From assembly GCA_040400085.1 (NCBI GenBank), contig JBBAQX010000001.1:62001-126000 (forward strand): a stretch of 64,000 nucleotides of DNA, read 5' to 3'. The DNA is from HNR sp040400085 (GTDB lineage Bacteria > Actinomycetota > Actinomycetes > Actinomycetales > Microbacteriaceae). Numbering within the stretch: position 1 is the first letter of the stretch; each line of letters begins with the position of its first letter. The notes beneath the pieces are model-generated. The model was given only the letters and a program-made list of their open reading frames with translations, did no database searches and was not told the origin of the DNA. Of the stretch, positions 9,943-22,511 are shown piece after piece. The position numbers were made by a program, and so were the translations under genes.

Positions 9943-12564
9943 ATGACTTTTCGCAACTATGGCCCTGCGGTTTCTGGGTACCTTGACCCCGAGCATCGTG
10001 CTTGGGAGATCGTCACCTATGGCGCCGATAAGCCCATTCTGGACAAGGAACTCAACCTTGAGCAAGACCTCGGAGAGGGTTCCTCCGGACCCCTTTTTCA
10101 GGATCTCCCCTCAGGGTGGCTTTCCCGGGATGGCTTGGATAATGCCTCCGCGGCAAGCGTTATCTTCGTACCCTCTGCCACGCCTAACACCCTCCAGCTA
10201 AACCCTGGGATGCTGGCTCACGTCAACGGTTGGCTGGTCTTGGTAGACAACACCGGGGGGTCCGGGACCAACACGGTCTCCCTTGGCGCTGGCCCGGCCG
10301 GAGCAGGGGGGAAGAGGGTAGACCTCGTTGTCTTGGAGGTCTGGCGTCGTCTCATCCCGCCAGCCCCGGACACCACAGGGAAAAGCCCCGCTGCGAGGAT
10401 CTGGCGTGATGGTAACGTCAAGGTGGCCCCTGCCGATGACGTTCTTCTCAACTTCCCGGATGACATCTTGGACGTTGCGGTTGGTTCCGAGAGCACCAAG
10501 CGGGTTCAGATTCAATACCGCCTCAGGGTGGTACAGGGTGTGGACCTCTTCTCCTACCCCGATGGTATGGGTGACCCGGCTGTTGTAGCCAGGACCGTGC
10601 CTCCCAATGCTGCAACCCCGGACGGAGTACCCCCGGGTGTTTCCTACCCCTACGTCTTTCAAGGGGCGAATGGGGATACCGGCTTGTGGAGAGCGGGCAG
10701 CGGGGATGCCCCCTCTGCTGCGGACCTGGGGACGGTAGATGGCTATATGTACGCCATCCCCCTCTGCGCTGTGTTTCGCCGGAACACCACGGCATTCGAC
10801 AAGAACCTGAACCACAACGGGGGCGTTGCCTTCCCGGGCCCAAGTGATCGTCCGGATGGCCTCTTTTCCGATATCCTCAACCTGCAAGACCTGGCAGACC
10901 TCCGCCGACTGGTAACCCCTCAAGGGTGGTCTCTACCCGAGGTCCTGACCAAGAACACACGTTTCCTTCTGGATAACACCCTGGCAACCGAATGGGAGCA
11001 GACCCCCAACGGAAATGGTGTCTGGGGTCATACGAACCTCTGGGCCGATGAGATTGGTTTGAGCAACACCAACGGAGGCGATGGTGTTGTCACTGGAGAC
11101 ACCCCGGGAGCCACCTTCCTCGGGGAATTCGACAACGTACGTCGTCGCTATTCCGACCGGGCCATCTACGAGGTGGCCTTCTTGGCGGTCTCCGCTGCGG
11201 GTCCCTGGTTTGATGGCCAGACCTTCACCCTACAGCCTACCTCCTTCCCCGTGTACCCGTATGGGTCCTTCAATTGGGCTTCCTATGCTCCCGGGGAGGT
11301 CCGCATCTTGGACATCCTTGAAGCGCAGTTTGTAGGGGCCGGTATCGTAGGGCAAGTCACCGTAGATGCCCCCCTCGCTCTGGTTTCCGGCTTGGGAACA
11401 GATCCGGTAGGCCCCATCACTGTGAAGCTAGGCGCCGTGGCTGCCCTGGGGGTAACGGGCGAAGTCCTCTACCTCAAGGTTCTCGTGGGGTACCCCCCGG
11501 GGGGTGGTCTCACTCGGACCCCGGTAGCTTCTTACGCTCTGGACTCTTCAGGGGTCACCGGGGCTATCCAGATCAACAACCCCATTCAACTCCCTGCGGC
11601 GGCGCCTATCCTCTACGACTCCTTGAGTCTAGGGTTCGATCAGCCCCACCGTGAAGTTGACCTCGAATACGTCACCCTGAGCCAGACTGTCACGTTCAAT
11701 ACCAAGACGGGGCTTAACCTGAGCACGTTCGGCCTTCCCGAGAGGGCCGAAGCCATTACCCTGATCGAGAAAGCCACCCTGCCAGGGGCTTACGCTCCCA
11801 TCGTGGGAGCCTTTACCCTGGACTCTTCGGGTACCCTGGTCACCCTGTCAAACCCCGCTGATTTCACGAATACGGGAGATGCCTTGCGGGTCACGTTCAC
11901 GGCAAGGCGCCCCCTCCCCCAGAATGGGGAACAGCTTACCATGTACTACCCGGCACGGGCCCCTCAGGGTATCCGGTCTGGTCTCCTAGGTGTCCGCCTC
12001 AAGGTGTACCCCCGTCTTATCCAGGATACCCTGGGGGTCATTACCACGGGAAGCGGAAGCCAAGGTGAGGGGTACCCCTTCCCCTACGGTTACGTCCAAA
12101 CCGGCGGCGTGTACCCTACCAGCATCGGGGTCTTTGGGGGGGAACATGAGCTAGACGGTACCGCCACGCTGGCCGTAGCAGACTTCAATGCCGATACCGG
12201 GTGGCTAAAGCTACCGACCTTCATTGGCTTTGAAGCCATGTCGATCCTTGAGTTGACCCGAAGCCCCGGGGATGAGGATATCGAAGGGCGTAGCTACTTC
12301 ACAGGTGTTCTCTCGGGCTACCGGCCCAACGCTTATGCCCAACAGCTTTCCCTTGCGGGTAGACACAAGGTGGTCTTGCCCTTCCTGGGAGAGCTTGTGG
12401 AAGAAGGAACCGCAGGGCACCGTGGCGCTTTGGTCCTGGGGGTCTTTACCCGCTGGGCAGACGATGAGAACAACAACATCGTATTTGACCCGGACCTGAC
12501 CCAATCCACTACATCTCTCGGCTTGTTCCGCGTCAAAGGTAACCTCCTAGGTAGGAAGTCTTGA
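9943..12564 (+). CDS. Large virion protein, 873 aa (paralogue of the gene at 22512)
   Basis: The N-terminal half aligns with the N-terminal half of the 1436-aa protein at 22512: ADKPILDKELNLEQ against ADKPPLDSELDLVQ, VDLVVLEVWRRLIP against VDFVFLEVWRARIP, DTGLWRAGSGD against DAGLWRAGDGS, and DGYMYAIPLCAVFRRN against DGYTYAIPLSLVFRRN. The C-terminal parts differ. The shared domain probably carries a conserved assembly or attachment role with divergent distal parts. No enzyme motif is visible. ATG 9943, TGA 12564; no in-frame TTA found. Confidence 0.7.
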   Translation: MTFRNYGPAVSGYLDPEHRAWEIVTYGADKPILDKELNLEQDLGEGSSGPLFQDLPSGWLSRDGLDNASAASVIFVPSATPNTLQLNPGMLAHVNGWLVLVDNTGGSGTNTVSLGAGPAGAGGKRVDLVVLEVWRRLIPPAPDTTGKSPAARIWRDGNVKVAPADDVLLNFPDDILDVAVGSESTKRVQIQYRLRVVQGVDLFSYPDGMGDPAVVARTVPPNAATPDGVPPGVSYPYVFQGANGDTGLWRAGSGDAPSAADLGTVDGYMYAIPLCAVFRRNTTAFDKNLNHNGGVAFPGPSDRPDGLFSDILNLQDLADLRRLVTPQGWSLPEVLTKNTRFLLDNTLATEWEQTPNGNGVWGHTNLWADEIGLSNTNGGDGVVTGDTPGATFLGEFDNVRRRYSDRAIYEVAFLAVSAAGPWFDGQTFTLQPTSFPVYPYGSFNWASYAPGEVRILDILEAQFVGAGIVGQVTVDAPLALVSGLGTDPVGPITVKLGAVAALGVTGEVLYLKVLVGYPPGGGLTRTPVASYALDSSGVTGAIQINNPIQLPAAAPILYDSLSLGFDQPHREVDLEYVTLSQTVTFNTKTGLNLSTFGLPERAEAITLIEKATLPGAYAPIVGAFTLDSSGTLVTLSNPADFTNTGDALRVTFTARRPLPQNGEQLTMYYPARAPQGIRSGLLGVRLKVYPRLIQDTLGVITTGSGSQGEGYPFPYGYVQTGGVYPTSIGVFGGEHELDGTATLAVADFNADTGWLKLPTFIGFEAMSILELTRSPGDEDIEGRSYFTGVLSGYRPNAYAQQLSLAGRHKVVLPFLGELVEEGTAGHRGALVLGVFTRWADDENNNIVFDPDLTQSTTSLGLFRVKGNLLGRKS

Positions 12565-12567
12565 TCC

Positions 12568-14766
12568 ATGCCCTCCGATAAGAACCCTTCAGATATCGTC
12601 AACCCGGGCCCTGGCAAGATCCTTCCTGGTCAAATCACCCTGGGCACCCTGGGGCAGGTTGGCGGGGGGTCAGCAGACCTCCTGGCCCACATAGCGGACC
12701 CTACGGATGCCCACATGGCGGGAGCCATTGGCATCCCCCTCACCTACCCCTTGACGGGTGAAGCTCTGCTGTCTTTGGCAGGGGGTCCCTACGACGGAGA
12801 GAGCGTTCTTGATGCTCTCTACATGCTGAAAGATACCCTCCCCGTCCGGCCCAACCCCCTGGGGGTCAATGATACCACCATTCCCAACAGCGGGGTCCCT
12901 AGCTGGGGTACCCTCAAGAATAGCCTGGTGGGCGGAACGGCTACCGGCGGAGGTTACCGTAATGGCGCAAGTGTCGAGTTTACTCGGTACCTGGCACCAT
13001 CCACCACCACGACGTTTGTTGCTTCCGGGACGCTCTACCCCGCAGACCGCGGGGTGCTGGCTCTCTACAAGTCTGCAACCCACAACTTCTTGGACGGGTC
13101 CTCTACCCTGGTAGCTGCCTTGTGGCTGGGAACCACAGCAAGCAAACCTGTGGCCTTGACGGTCCCTGTAGCCAACTTCGTGGAAGCCTCGCGGACAGGG
13201 CAACAGACCGACCACACCGCAAGTCTGGTGGGCCTGGACCTGTTTACCCTACAAGTCCGGCTCCCCTACCTCCGGGACTACACCCCCTATGCTGGGGTCT
13301 ACTCTAACTACAGCAACACGTTCCCAGCGTACCAGCTTGCCACCTTCTCGGTTAGCCAAGCCACCCCGGCCGCGGGAGACAATGGGTCTTTCCTTCTGGT
13401 TCACTGGAAACCCACCTTTGCTATCAGCGATGCTGCTGTCGCAGGGTCTAACCTCCTGGCGGGTACCCTGGTAGCGGGTGCCGCTTACTCGGCTACCCCG
13501 GTAGCTGGGGACTTCGATACCGGGAATGTTACCAACATCAACAGGCACCGGGTATTCCGGGACACCTCCTCGGCTCTAGCCCCGGCAGGGTCTCTCTTCT
13601 CGTCCAACCTGTCCGGGGTACCCACCACCAAGTATCTGTCGGGGGTGGCCTACATGAACGGAACGGCTGGGGTTTCCTTCGGCCTGAATATCCAGGTGAC
13701 GGATCTCTTTGCCAACACCTTCCGGACAGATGCTACCCCGGATGGGGTCAATACCCCAATGGACTTTCCTTCGGAGTTTGACCCTCTAGCTCTGGACTTC
13801 TCGGACTTCGGGGCTTCTGCCTTGAGCCCCAAGAGCTACAACAACCTGAGGAAGGCAGGGGCGGGAATCACCTACTCCCCGGTAAACCCGCCTCTCCCCG
13901 GGGATACTGGTCAGTACCAGGCGATTGCGGAGGCCCCCACGGGGGTTTTGTCCAAGGTAGCTCCGGCAGGGGGTTATGCTGTGATCAAAGCAAAGTTCCG
14001 GAAGCCTTTCCAGGCAGAGGTTACCTTTGCTGACCCCACAAGGTACCTCTTCAACTCGGTACCCAACGCCCCCCACGCCAACAACCCCACCAACGAAACC
14101 ACCGAGAGGTTTGTGTGCGAGACCTACCGGTACAACGCCGCTTCTCTCATCACTTCATCGAAACCTGTGGTCCCGGCTGGGGGTGATATCTTCGCCTCGG
14201 CGGCTGCCTTGGCTGTCAGTGGGAGTGACCTTCAAGTGGTAGGTGGGGCCCTGGTCTATCCCCAGGTGAACTACCTGGGAGGCCCCTACCTCCCCCAACC
14301 CGCCCCTAACTACTCCGGGCTTCCTGCTGCCGATGGTGCTGGACACCGTCGTTGGTACGTACGTGCTTTCAACACAGGGATGCCCGTACGCAAAGGCAAA
14401 CTCAGGATCAAAGGCATCCCTTTCACCGCTTTCCGGGCTAGCCCCTACACAGGGAACAGCATCACAGACCACCCCGGGGGTTGCTTCATCGAGCTATTCG
14501 CACGGAACCCCCAGACGAATGGTCTTATTCAGATGGACCTCGGCCGCTTCAAAGGCGACCCTGATCTACAGCCGATAAGCTGGTATGGCTGCTTGACCGG
14601 AATGGATACCTTCTCGGCTACCGACGTAGAATACTCCTTTGAGCTTCCCTGGGATACCTGGGCAACTTCCGCCACCAGCGCTTCCCTTTTCGTCCGTGTC
14701 ACCTTTATCAATGGTCCGGGTACCGGCCTTGCGGTCACGGAATTGACCTATTCCCCCCTCTTGTGA
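12568..14766 (+). CDS. Virion/fibre-like protein, 732 aa
   Basis: Near the N-terminus is the segment AHIADPTDAHMAGAIGI, close to the H-x-x-D-x-x-DAH-x-A-x-x-I motif often seen at the base of phage tail fibres. The rest is beta-rich, threonine/glycine/proline-rich and without an enzyme motif. It is 3 nt downstream of the preceding virion gene and 6 nt upstream of the 2362-aa gene, so it is co-transcribed with them. Ends at TGA; no in-frame TTA found. Confidence 0.65.
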   Translation: MPSDKNPSDIVNPGPGKILPGQITLGTLGQVGGGSADLLAHIADPTDAHMAGAIGIPLTYPLTGEALLSLAGGPYDGESVLDALYMLKDTLPVRPNPLGVNDTTIPNSGVPSWGTLKNSLVGGTATGGGYRNGASVEFTRYLAPSTTTTFVASGTLYPADRGVLALYKSATHNFLDGSSTLVAALWLGTTASKPVALTVPVANFVEASRTGQQTDHTASLVGLDLFTLQVRLPYLRDYTPYAGVYSNYSNTFPAYQLATFSVSQATPAAGDNGSFLLVHWKPTFAISDAAVAGSNLLAGTLVAGAAYSATPVAGDFDTGNVTNINRHRVFRDTSSALAPAGSLFSSNLSGVPTTKYLSGVAYMNGTAGVSFGLNIQVTDLFANTFRTDATPDGVNTPMDFPSEFDPLALDFSDFGASALSPKSYNNLRKAGAGITYSPVNPPLPGDTGQYQAIAEAPTGVLSKVAPAGGYAVIKAKFRKPFQAEVTFADPTRYLFNSVPNAPHANNPTNETTERFVCETYRYNAASLITSSKPVVPAGGDIFASAAALAVSGSDLQVVGGALVYPQVNYLGGPYLPQPAPNYSGLPAADGAGHRRWYVRAFNTGMPVRKGKLRIKGIPFTAFRASPYTGNSITDHPGGCFIELFARNPQTNGLIQMDLGRFKGDPDLQPISWYGCLTGMDTFSATDVEYSFELPWDTWATSATSASLFVRVTFINGPGTGLAVTELTYSPLL

Positions 14767-14772
14767 GATCCC

Positions 14773-17700
14773 ATGGGCGCCACCTTTACGCCGACCACGA
14801 CTCCTTCTAACCTGACCCCCGAAGAGCTAGAAGCTCTCAACAAGGCCAAGCTCGCCAACCAAGGCCGGGCTTTGACCGTAGGGGGTGGTGGACATTCTCG
14901 GGAAGGTGTCGAGCCTTACTCCTCAAGGCCCGTCCTGGGTTACAGGGACATCTACGCTCCCGAAGTCCCCGCGGCGCCTGGCCCTGGCTTGGGAACCGTT
15001 ACCCAGGTGGCCACCCTCCCCACCGACACCGCTGCCTGGCAGGGGCCCTCCCTGGTCTACTCTTCGGCCAACGGGTTTGCCTCCACCGTCAACGAGTGGT
15101 CCGATACCACTCCAGGGCTAAACTTTACCCTGTTTGTGTTGGAAGGGGATATCCTTCTCGTCAAGGCAAAGGCTGGCGCCCTCTCTTCCAATGCTTACGC
15201 TGTTGCAACCGTTACCTCGGTTGCCGCGTCAGCGTTGACGTTGTCCGCAATCGTCAACCCTTCGGGGGTCTCCCCTAACGACCTGGATATCGCAGCCCCT
15301 CTGGGGTGGCCCTACCTTCTTGTAAGGCCCAACGCGATCCGGCTCTTTGCTGTCCCTGGTTCGGGTCCTACCGGCCAAGAGCAGACGTTCCTTTTTGTCC
15401 AGGATGGCGCCCCGATACACGGTCTGGTTTCCCCAGGTTTGGATGCTATCGAGGCTTACCGGATAACCCGTATCCTTCCCCCGATCCCCGGGACCGATAG
15501 GGCTGACTCTGTCTACGAGAGCAACAGCAGGACAGGGCTAGATAGCCTGGGGTACCGGGTAGTCCTGTACCCCGATAACGGGTCAGGGGCCCCCGACCTG
15601 AGTAGCCCTATCGTAGCCACCTCCCCCATCCTGGACCCTGCTCTTCCCTCGGCAGACCAGTCCATGACGGTGGACTTTAGCGCTGGTGTTCTCCGGTTTT
15701 CTGTTCCGCCTGCCCTGGGAGGCCAAGTCAAGGTCCCTGGAGGGACGGACGGCACCACGGGCCGCCTCAACCTCTACGCTGTCTTCTGGTCTCACGGGAC
15801 TTTCGCACCCGCAGTACCCGAAGAGCTTTACAAGGTACGCTCTGACGAGTACACCGCAAAGTCTCCGGGGAGGGTAAAGTTTGACCCCCCCACAGGGACC
15901 TGGTCTATCGGGTCAACCTCTAGCGGGAATGACTTTGTCGTTGAGGCCAAGTCTTCCGCAGAAGACCCCACCAAGGCTACCAAGTTCGGCGTCCGGGACA
16001 GCAACGACTTCCTGAGCCCCTCGCGGCATTTCGTTTACCGGTCTACCCTTTCCGAGGGTGGGGTTTGGAAGTTCCGGCGCGGGGCTTTGGGTAACGCTGG
16101 TGACCCCGAGACTAGCCGGGAACTGGTGGTGGCGGATAAGACCGCTTTGACGGTGGGCGATGGCTCCAACCCCTCCAAGAGCCCCGGTGGTGACTTCAAC
16201 CCCATAGGGTCATCGGGGTACAGAGCCCCTGACGATAGCCTCAAGGCTTCTCTGCTTGAAGCGCTTTATCAGGGATACGGGACCGTACACCTCCGTAGGG
16301 GTACCTACAGGCTGACCTCCACGCTGGTGGTCCCCCCGGGTGTTACCCTGCAAGGGGAAGGGTCCGCTACCCAGCTTTCTTCCTACAGCACTTCACGTAG
16401 CCCTCTTTTGCGTGTCGGGCCTAACACCCCCTGGGGTGTTTATGACCCCAGCTTCGATGGCAGCAGCGTAGCCCCCACGTTTGTAGACCTGGCAGCCTCC
16501 GCCCGGATGGAGGGTCTTGACGTGGTTTGGAACCCCACCCGGAGGGTATGGGGTATGGTGTGGGCGGACACCACCACGCACAACGTTTACTTCAACGAGG
16601 TTGACGTAAGGGGTAACATCCTCGGGGCAGGGTTTGGCCTTCAGGTCAAGGATAGCGCGAATGCTCTCCAGAGCATCCATGCCCTCAATGCCTACAGCGT
16701 ACATCACACTTCGGGACATAACCCGCGACTGGCCTACCTCTCGTCTTTGGATGAGTACGTGGTTGTCTGGTCAGAGGTTGTAGACCCTGGGGTTGGCTTT
16801 GGACCTGTGGCCAGGATGCAGTTGGTTCAACGCACAGCCGAAGGGGTCTACGCTCGCAAGTTCCCCTCGGCTTTGCAGCCTTCCAACGCAAACTATGACT
16901 ACCAAGACCACATCTCCGTAGCCTGCTCGGATACCCAGGTGGTCTGGGCCATGGCCTCGTTCAGTGTGAACTACACCCTGGCAGAGGTAATCACCGAGGA
17001 AATCGATCCCACCTCAGGTGTCGATATCACGGCATCGTCTACCGGTAACCTTGGAACACGGCAGATTCTATCTTCCGTAGACATTGCCTCCCAAGGCGGA
17101 GACCCCTTCGTCGGGGCCGTCGTCTGGTCTCAGCGGCAAAGTGTCTTCGTCCGTAGCTCGGGGACAACCGTTGCGACATCTGCGGTTATCACCGTGGCCC
17201 CTGCCACAGCCCCCCTGATCCACCAAGGGGCTCGTTTCCTCTGTGTCTCTGGCACAGCAGACCGAGGCCGCACCGGGGTTGTCTTGGATGTGACCGGTAC
17301 CAGCGTCACGGTATCGTTTGACGACGGCACCGTGGGATTCCTGGCTTCCGGGTCCCTCACCTACTCGACCGCACCCCTATCCTCTATCAAGGCTAGTGAC
17401 GCTAGCAACCTGACATCCCCTGTGAGGGTTGCTGGGGGCACCGTCAATACGAGCCTCTACAACCAATTCGAGCGTGAGCCGGACTTCGCTCGTATTGCCT
17501 GGGGTGCCGACAACTGGCTCATTGCCTACCAGACCTTCGATACAACAGCCCAGCCTTGCAAAGCCACCCTGGCTAACATGGACAACGGCTTCAACAGCGT
17601 CTTCTTTGACGTTGCTGGGGGGGCCGGTGGGGCTGCTGCCCCCGGGCGAGAGTATCTCTCTACCTGCTATGCCTTGCTGAGCAGTAATTTTACTCTGGTA

Positions 17701-20700
17701 GGACCCACCCCGGCAACGGCGGCGACACTCAACCCCGCAGACCCCATTGCCTTGGCAGCCATGGCTGGGGATGTTCACCTGACCCAACGGGCTCTTGGGG
17801 GTCGGAACACCTTGAGGGTTCCCAACGCCAACGCGATTGGAAACCTCTCTCGGCCGGAACAGGAAGTATCTCTCCGTAACTTCTTCCTCCCTTGGAACCC
17901 CAGCGGGTCGCCCAAAGCCATCCCCTCCCTTCTTCCGGATATTGCCTGGACGGGTAGCGATTGGGTGGTCATCAGCCCGACTCAGGCCGGGATTAGCTCG
18001 GATACCGGGACCTACAGCCAAGATGCCGGGTTTGACCTCCTTGTAGACGAGACCTTCTTCTTCGGGAGCGATGCAGCGCCTACCTCTCGAAACGATGGGT
18101 CTTTCTTGACCCGCACCGTGATTCCTGGTCAGGATGCTGTGTACTTCCATGCTACCGGGCAGACTATCCTGGTAGCTGGGGTGTACTCTGAGCACGTCCT
18201 CTCTCTTGTTTCCGCACCTTCTCTCCCGCTGAACACTACCCAGGTCCAGTGGTCCCTGGTCCGGCCTTCCGGGGTGGGTATCGAGGCAGGCATCAAGACC
18301 CTTGGCTTCCGTGTGGACCCCAAGGGAGAGGTTCTTGTCTCTGGGGCTTACCTGACCTTCGCTGATGACCCCACGGCAAGCCAACCCAGGGACCAAGAGC
18401 TTCTGAACCGTAACCTGTGGGGCGAAGCAACCACGGCAACGGCAAGGTACGGCTCTACCTCCCAGGAATGGAACGACGTGATCGGGACTTCCCGGATCTC
18501 GGGAGACATCCGGTACCGGGGGGTCTGCGTAGGCGCCCCCAAGTCTACCTCCGAGAAGTCTCGTCTGGAAAGCCCCATGGGGGCAATTGCCTGGGGAGAT
18601 AACCTCTACGGTTACCTGGACCGCGTCTTGGGTAGCGGGTCCAACACCAACAGGCTGGCCTTCTACCGCCAGAGCTTTGGCCCTTGGAAGGCCACAATCC
18701 AGAACATGAGCCTGACCTCAGGGTCGGCTCCCGTAGTAGAGAAAAGCCGGGAGAGGGTGTTCACTCGCCACGGCTTCACCTCCTCGGCTCAGATTGGGTT
18801 TGCTTCGGACGGTTACCGTACGTTCTTCCCGCATATGACCGCACGGTTCCTCAAAGGTCTGGCAAACACCAAGAGCCTGTTTGACTATAGCCCCGCTGAC
18901 CCGGACTTCGATGGTAACTGGTACAGCGACCTCTCGGCGGTCTATGCCGACCAGGAAGGTAAGCATGGGGTCCGTATGCGGGGTACCCCCTTTGCATGGC
19001 TCCCTTCTCGCGACTTCCTGGACAACACCCCGGGCATCACCGGACTTCGGGGTATCGGTCTGACCAACCTGAATAGCCAGCAACCCAAGGCTATCTGGAA
19101 TGGGAAGCAGTTTGTAGCCTTTATCCCTGGCCTGGTGCAAACCAGTAACTACGGGAATACCAACCTGTCTAGCTATGACCGGCTAGTTCAGACGCGAGGC
19201 ATCCTGTCCATGGTGGTGTTCCCCGGGGACAACGCTCGGGGCCAAGTGGATAACAGCCTGGCTCCGGATGAGGTGACTCTCCCGGTGGCCTATGCCTCCA
19301 ACTTCCGTAACCCCAAGGTAGTAGCTACTGCTCACCTGACCAGCGGTGTCTACGCCATGGCCATGGACCGGGAGGCTATCATCCTGGACGTCGCCTACAA
19401 CGGAGACACCTACTGTGTTGTCTGGGCTATCGGCTACAATCCCACGAATCCCGTAGGGACCACTACCCAATACCAGACCTCCCTGGGCGGTTGTATGGTG
19501 GGCTACACCCTGTTCCGAGAGGCAGGGGGGACCACCACGGCGGCGGGTAACCTTGTCAGGACCGGGGCGGGTATCACCATCTCGGCCCCCAACACCTTTG
19601 ACCCCGGGCAGTCTGTGACCCACCTCCTAGAGGTGGACAGCATCAGCCCCAACGACAACCAACGTCGCCGGGCTCGCTTCCTGAGCCCGAAGGTCACCTG
19701 GGATGGGAAGAACTTCCTGGCCTTCTTCCTTCACGCTGACGACAACTATGGCGCCGTAGTGAACTCTTCGTACCTCCGGCAAGCCACCATCAACCCCCAA
19801 GGTCTTGGGCACACCGTTCAGATCCGCAACGCCTCTGCCAGGAATGTGGCGCTGGGGTCGTACACTGTTACCCGGAACCTCGGGGTCTTCACGACGGACC
19901 TGAACACCACGGGGAGCACCAAGAAGGTTCTCCTCATGACCCCGGCCCTCAACATCAGCTTCGAGGGGCAGAAGCTTCTCCCTGGTGACACGGTCATCAT
20001 CACCCACACCTCGAATGCTGTAGACCCCACCTATGCCGCCGGGGCCTACAGTGTCGTCAATTATGAGCCTCAAGGGGGGGTCGTTACCCTTTCGGCTACC
20101 TTTGACACCAACGTGGCTCCCGGGGATGCTGCCTATGGCTTCATCCTCTCGGGTGGGGTAACAGCTACCCGGGACCTTCCGGCTGGGGGCCTGGCCAACG
20201 GGGTGGGTAACTACGCTCACCGGACAAGCTCGAATGTCTACCCCTCCGTTCTCAACAACGTATCTCGGGTCTGGGGGTCCGCCTACAACGAAGACCGCGA
20301 AGAGGTGGTCCTTTTGGTAGAGGCTTCCCCGGACGGACTGTCCACGAGCTATGGCCTTTACCTCGTAGCTTTCTCCAAGAACCAAGGTACCGTTGTACGC
20401 GAGACCCTTCTGACCTCGGCTTCGGCCCCTGTTAGCATCCTAGATGCTTCCTTGGCATGGAACGGGGACCGCTACCTTGTAGCCTACACCTCCAACGTGA
20501 CCTTGGTAGGCCAGTTTGTCTCGTGGCTGCTGGCTACCTCGGACTTCTTGGTCGATGTGAGTACCCCCAATGCTTACACGGTTACGGACTTTGCGGGTAA
20601 CTCTGGCCGCAAGATGCCTGGGTACGGGTACGGGGCCTATGACCCCACGCTGCTTCCTGTAGCTCAGCTTCGGGGTTGCAAGGTGTCTTGGAACCCTGTT

Positions 20701-21861
20701 CAGGGTCGCTGGAATATGGCGATCTCTCTGGGGTGGTCTTCGGATGCCGCTACCCAGCTTTACAGCCAGGGCTTCAACCTACGCCCCGTGGCCTACGATG
20801 GGGCTTGGTCTACGACTTCGCGCTCGGGCAGGACCTTTACCAACACGGGGGCGACCAGCTACCGTCAACCCGGGACAAGGTTCCTTGCTCAACGCCGAGT
20901 CAACATCGGAGCTTTGGGGGTTCCCACCTTCTTCTCAAGTAACCCCCTTGCTACCCAGGATACTGTGGGTGGCCTGGTAGGGGCTGGGTTTGATACGGTG
21001 GTAGGCGACTCCATCAAAGTCACAGGTCGGGGGCCTGGGGGTACCGATATCCGCAGGGGTATCGCGGCCTTGTTCCAAATCACCAATCCCTTTGACACAG
21101 CGCTCCATGGCTATCCCTGGAATGACGCTACCAACTCGATTGGGGCGAGTGCTGGGGACTTTGATGCCGTCCCCCCTAACGGCACGGCTTCTTCGGTTGA
21201 GCGTGTGGGTCGCAGCGTTATCACCTTCAACCAGGGGGTAACGGTAAGCTACACCACCACATCACTGACCGACACCACGGGCCTTTTCACCGTGGCTGTC
21301 CGCACCGGGGACCGGATCTACATCGGGGGTAACAACCTGGTTTACGTTACCCAGGTTGTAAGCAACACCGTCCTCAACTTTAGCCCGGCCATCTCCCCGG
21401 CTCCGGCCGCAACCACGCACTACAGCGTCCAACGGTCGGCGTCCTTCTTCTACAACGCCATCAAGACCACGGCTGCCAACAACCTTACCGTAGACGTTGA
21501 CGGTACGGAGCTTCGGACCCCCTTGCTGGATAGCACAGGCTACACCATGGTAGCTCTTCCCCGGGAAGATGTATTCATGGTCACCCTGGGCGGGGATACC
21601 CCCTGTATCGAGGTGGTAGACGCTGACGACGTGTCTCTCGCCAACCTGGACCTTGCCGGTGGGCAGGATATCCAGGAACGCCACGAGAACTTCACCCGCC
21701 CTGGCTACCAGACCTCGGGCCTGGCGCTTGGGGCTGTAGGTGTCGGAAGCCCGGTCTTCTCCCGTAGACCCCACGTTTCTTATTTCTTCCCCACCCCACA
21801 GGGCCGGGTGCTAACCTCCTCGAATCTTCGGAGCCGCACCCGGCAGCGCTACCGGAATTTA
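14773..21861 (+). CDS. Giant virion protein with beta-helix and W-x-G-x-x-Y repeat region, 2362 aa
   Basis: From about residue 503 a stretch (GTVHLRRGTYRLTSTLVV, then GVTLQGEG) has the signature of a right-handed parallel beta-helix (pectate-lyase-like), common in tail spikes. It is followed by about nine spaced copies of a W/Y-(N/D)-G-x-x-(Y/F)-x-(V/A)-x-(W/Y/F) motif, such as WNGKQFVAF, YNGDTYCVVW, WDGKNFLAF and WNGDRYLVAY (about residues 585-1975), like blades of a beta-propeller. It is likely a tail spike or receptor-binding component. The frame contains a single in-frame TTA, at 21859-21861, 5 nt before the next ATG, taken as the stop; the standard code would add 9 residues and overlap by 22 nt. 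Confidence 0.7.
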
Positions 21862-21866
21862 TCGCC

Positions 21867-22481
21867 ATGGGATCTACCCTCTACCTGATCGACACCTTCA
21901 ACGAGCAACTCAATGGGGCTGTTCGGTCGCTAGACACAGCCTACACCACCAAGGATATCACGGGGAACTACGCGATAGCTTTGCGGGATGAGGTGCCTCT
22001 GACCGGCACCCCTACCACCAAAGCTGATCTGTTGACCCGGAAGCATCTGGGCCTGTTGGCTTTGCACCCCGGGTTTCCCAACATCGTTTTTGACGATGGG
22101 CAAGATGCAACCGGGTGGAACCTGGGGGCTGCTTTCACCTCGGGGTACTTTGGAGATAGGGGCAGTATCCGGGTAACCAGCGCCGAGAGCGTGACGGTGC
22201 CCCTTGTCTCAACCCCGGCCCAGGCTGTCTTGTATTGGGAAGCTTTCCTCTACACAGACTCATTGCCCCGGGATGGTATTTCCCAGAGAGTCTACGAAGA
22301 GCAGGCTGCTAGCGTCTTTACAGTGCAGGTGAGCTTCGATGGGGGTCTGACCTTTATCGCTATGCAGGAAGGGGTCATTGAGACTATACCCCCTGCAAAC
22401 CAAGGCTCCCAGCTTGTCGTCAGGTTCACGTCGGGGCTTTCCGTCAAGACAGGGTTGGGCTCTTGGGCTCTTATTTACTAA
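21867..22481 (+). CDS. Virion-associated protein, 204 aa
   Basis: ATG 21867 to TAA 22481. Beta-rich with a jelly-roll-like middle (GYFGDRGSIRVTSAESVTV, VLYWEAFLYTD) and a 'VQVSFDGGLTFIAMQ' segment resembling carbohydrate- or fibre-associated sandwich domains. No catalytic motif. Position between two giant virion proteins suggests a small structural or chaperone-like partner. No in-frame TTA. Confidence 0.55.
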   Translation: MGSTLYLIDTFNEQLNGAVRSLDTAYTTKDITGNYAIALRDEVPLTGTPTTKADLLTRKHLGLLALHPGFPNIVFDDGQDATGWNLGAAFTSGYFGDRGSIRVTSAESVTVPLVSTPAQAVLYWEAFLYTDSLPRDGISQRVYEEQAASVFTVQVSFDGGLTFIAMQEGVIETIPPANQGSQLVVRFTSGLSVKTGLGSWALIY

Positions 22482-22511
22482 CCTGCCGCTCTAACATACA
22501 GAGGATGAAGA

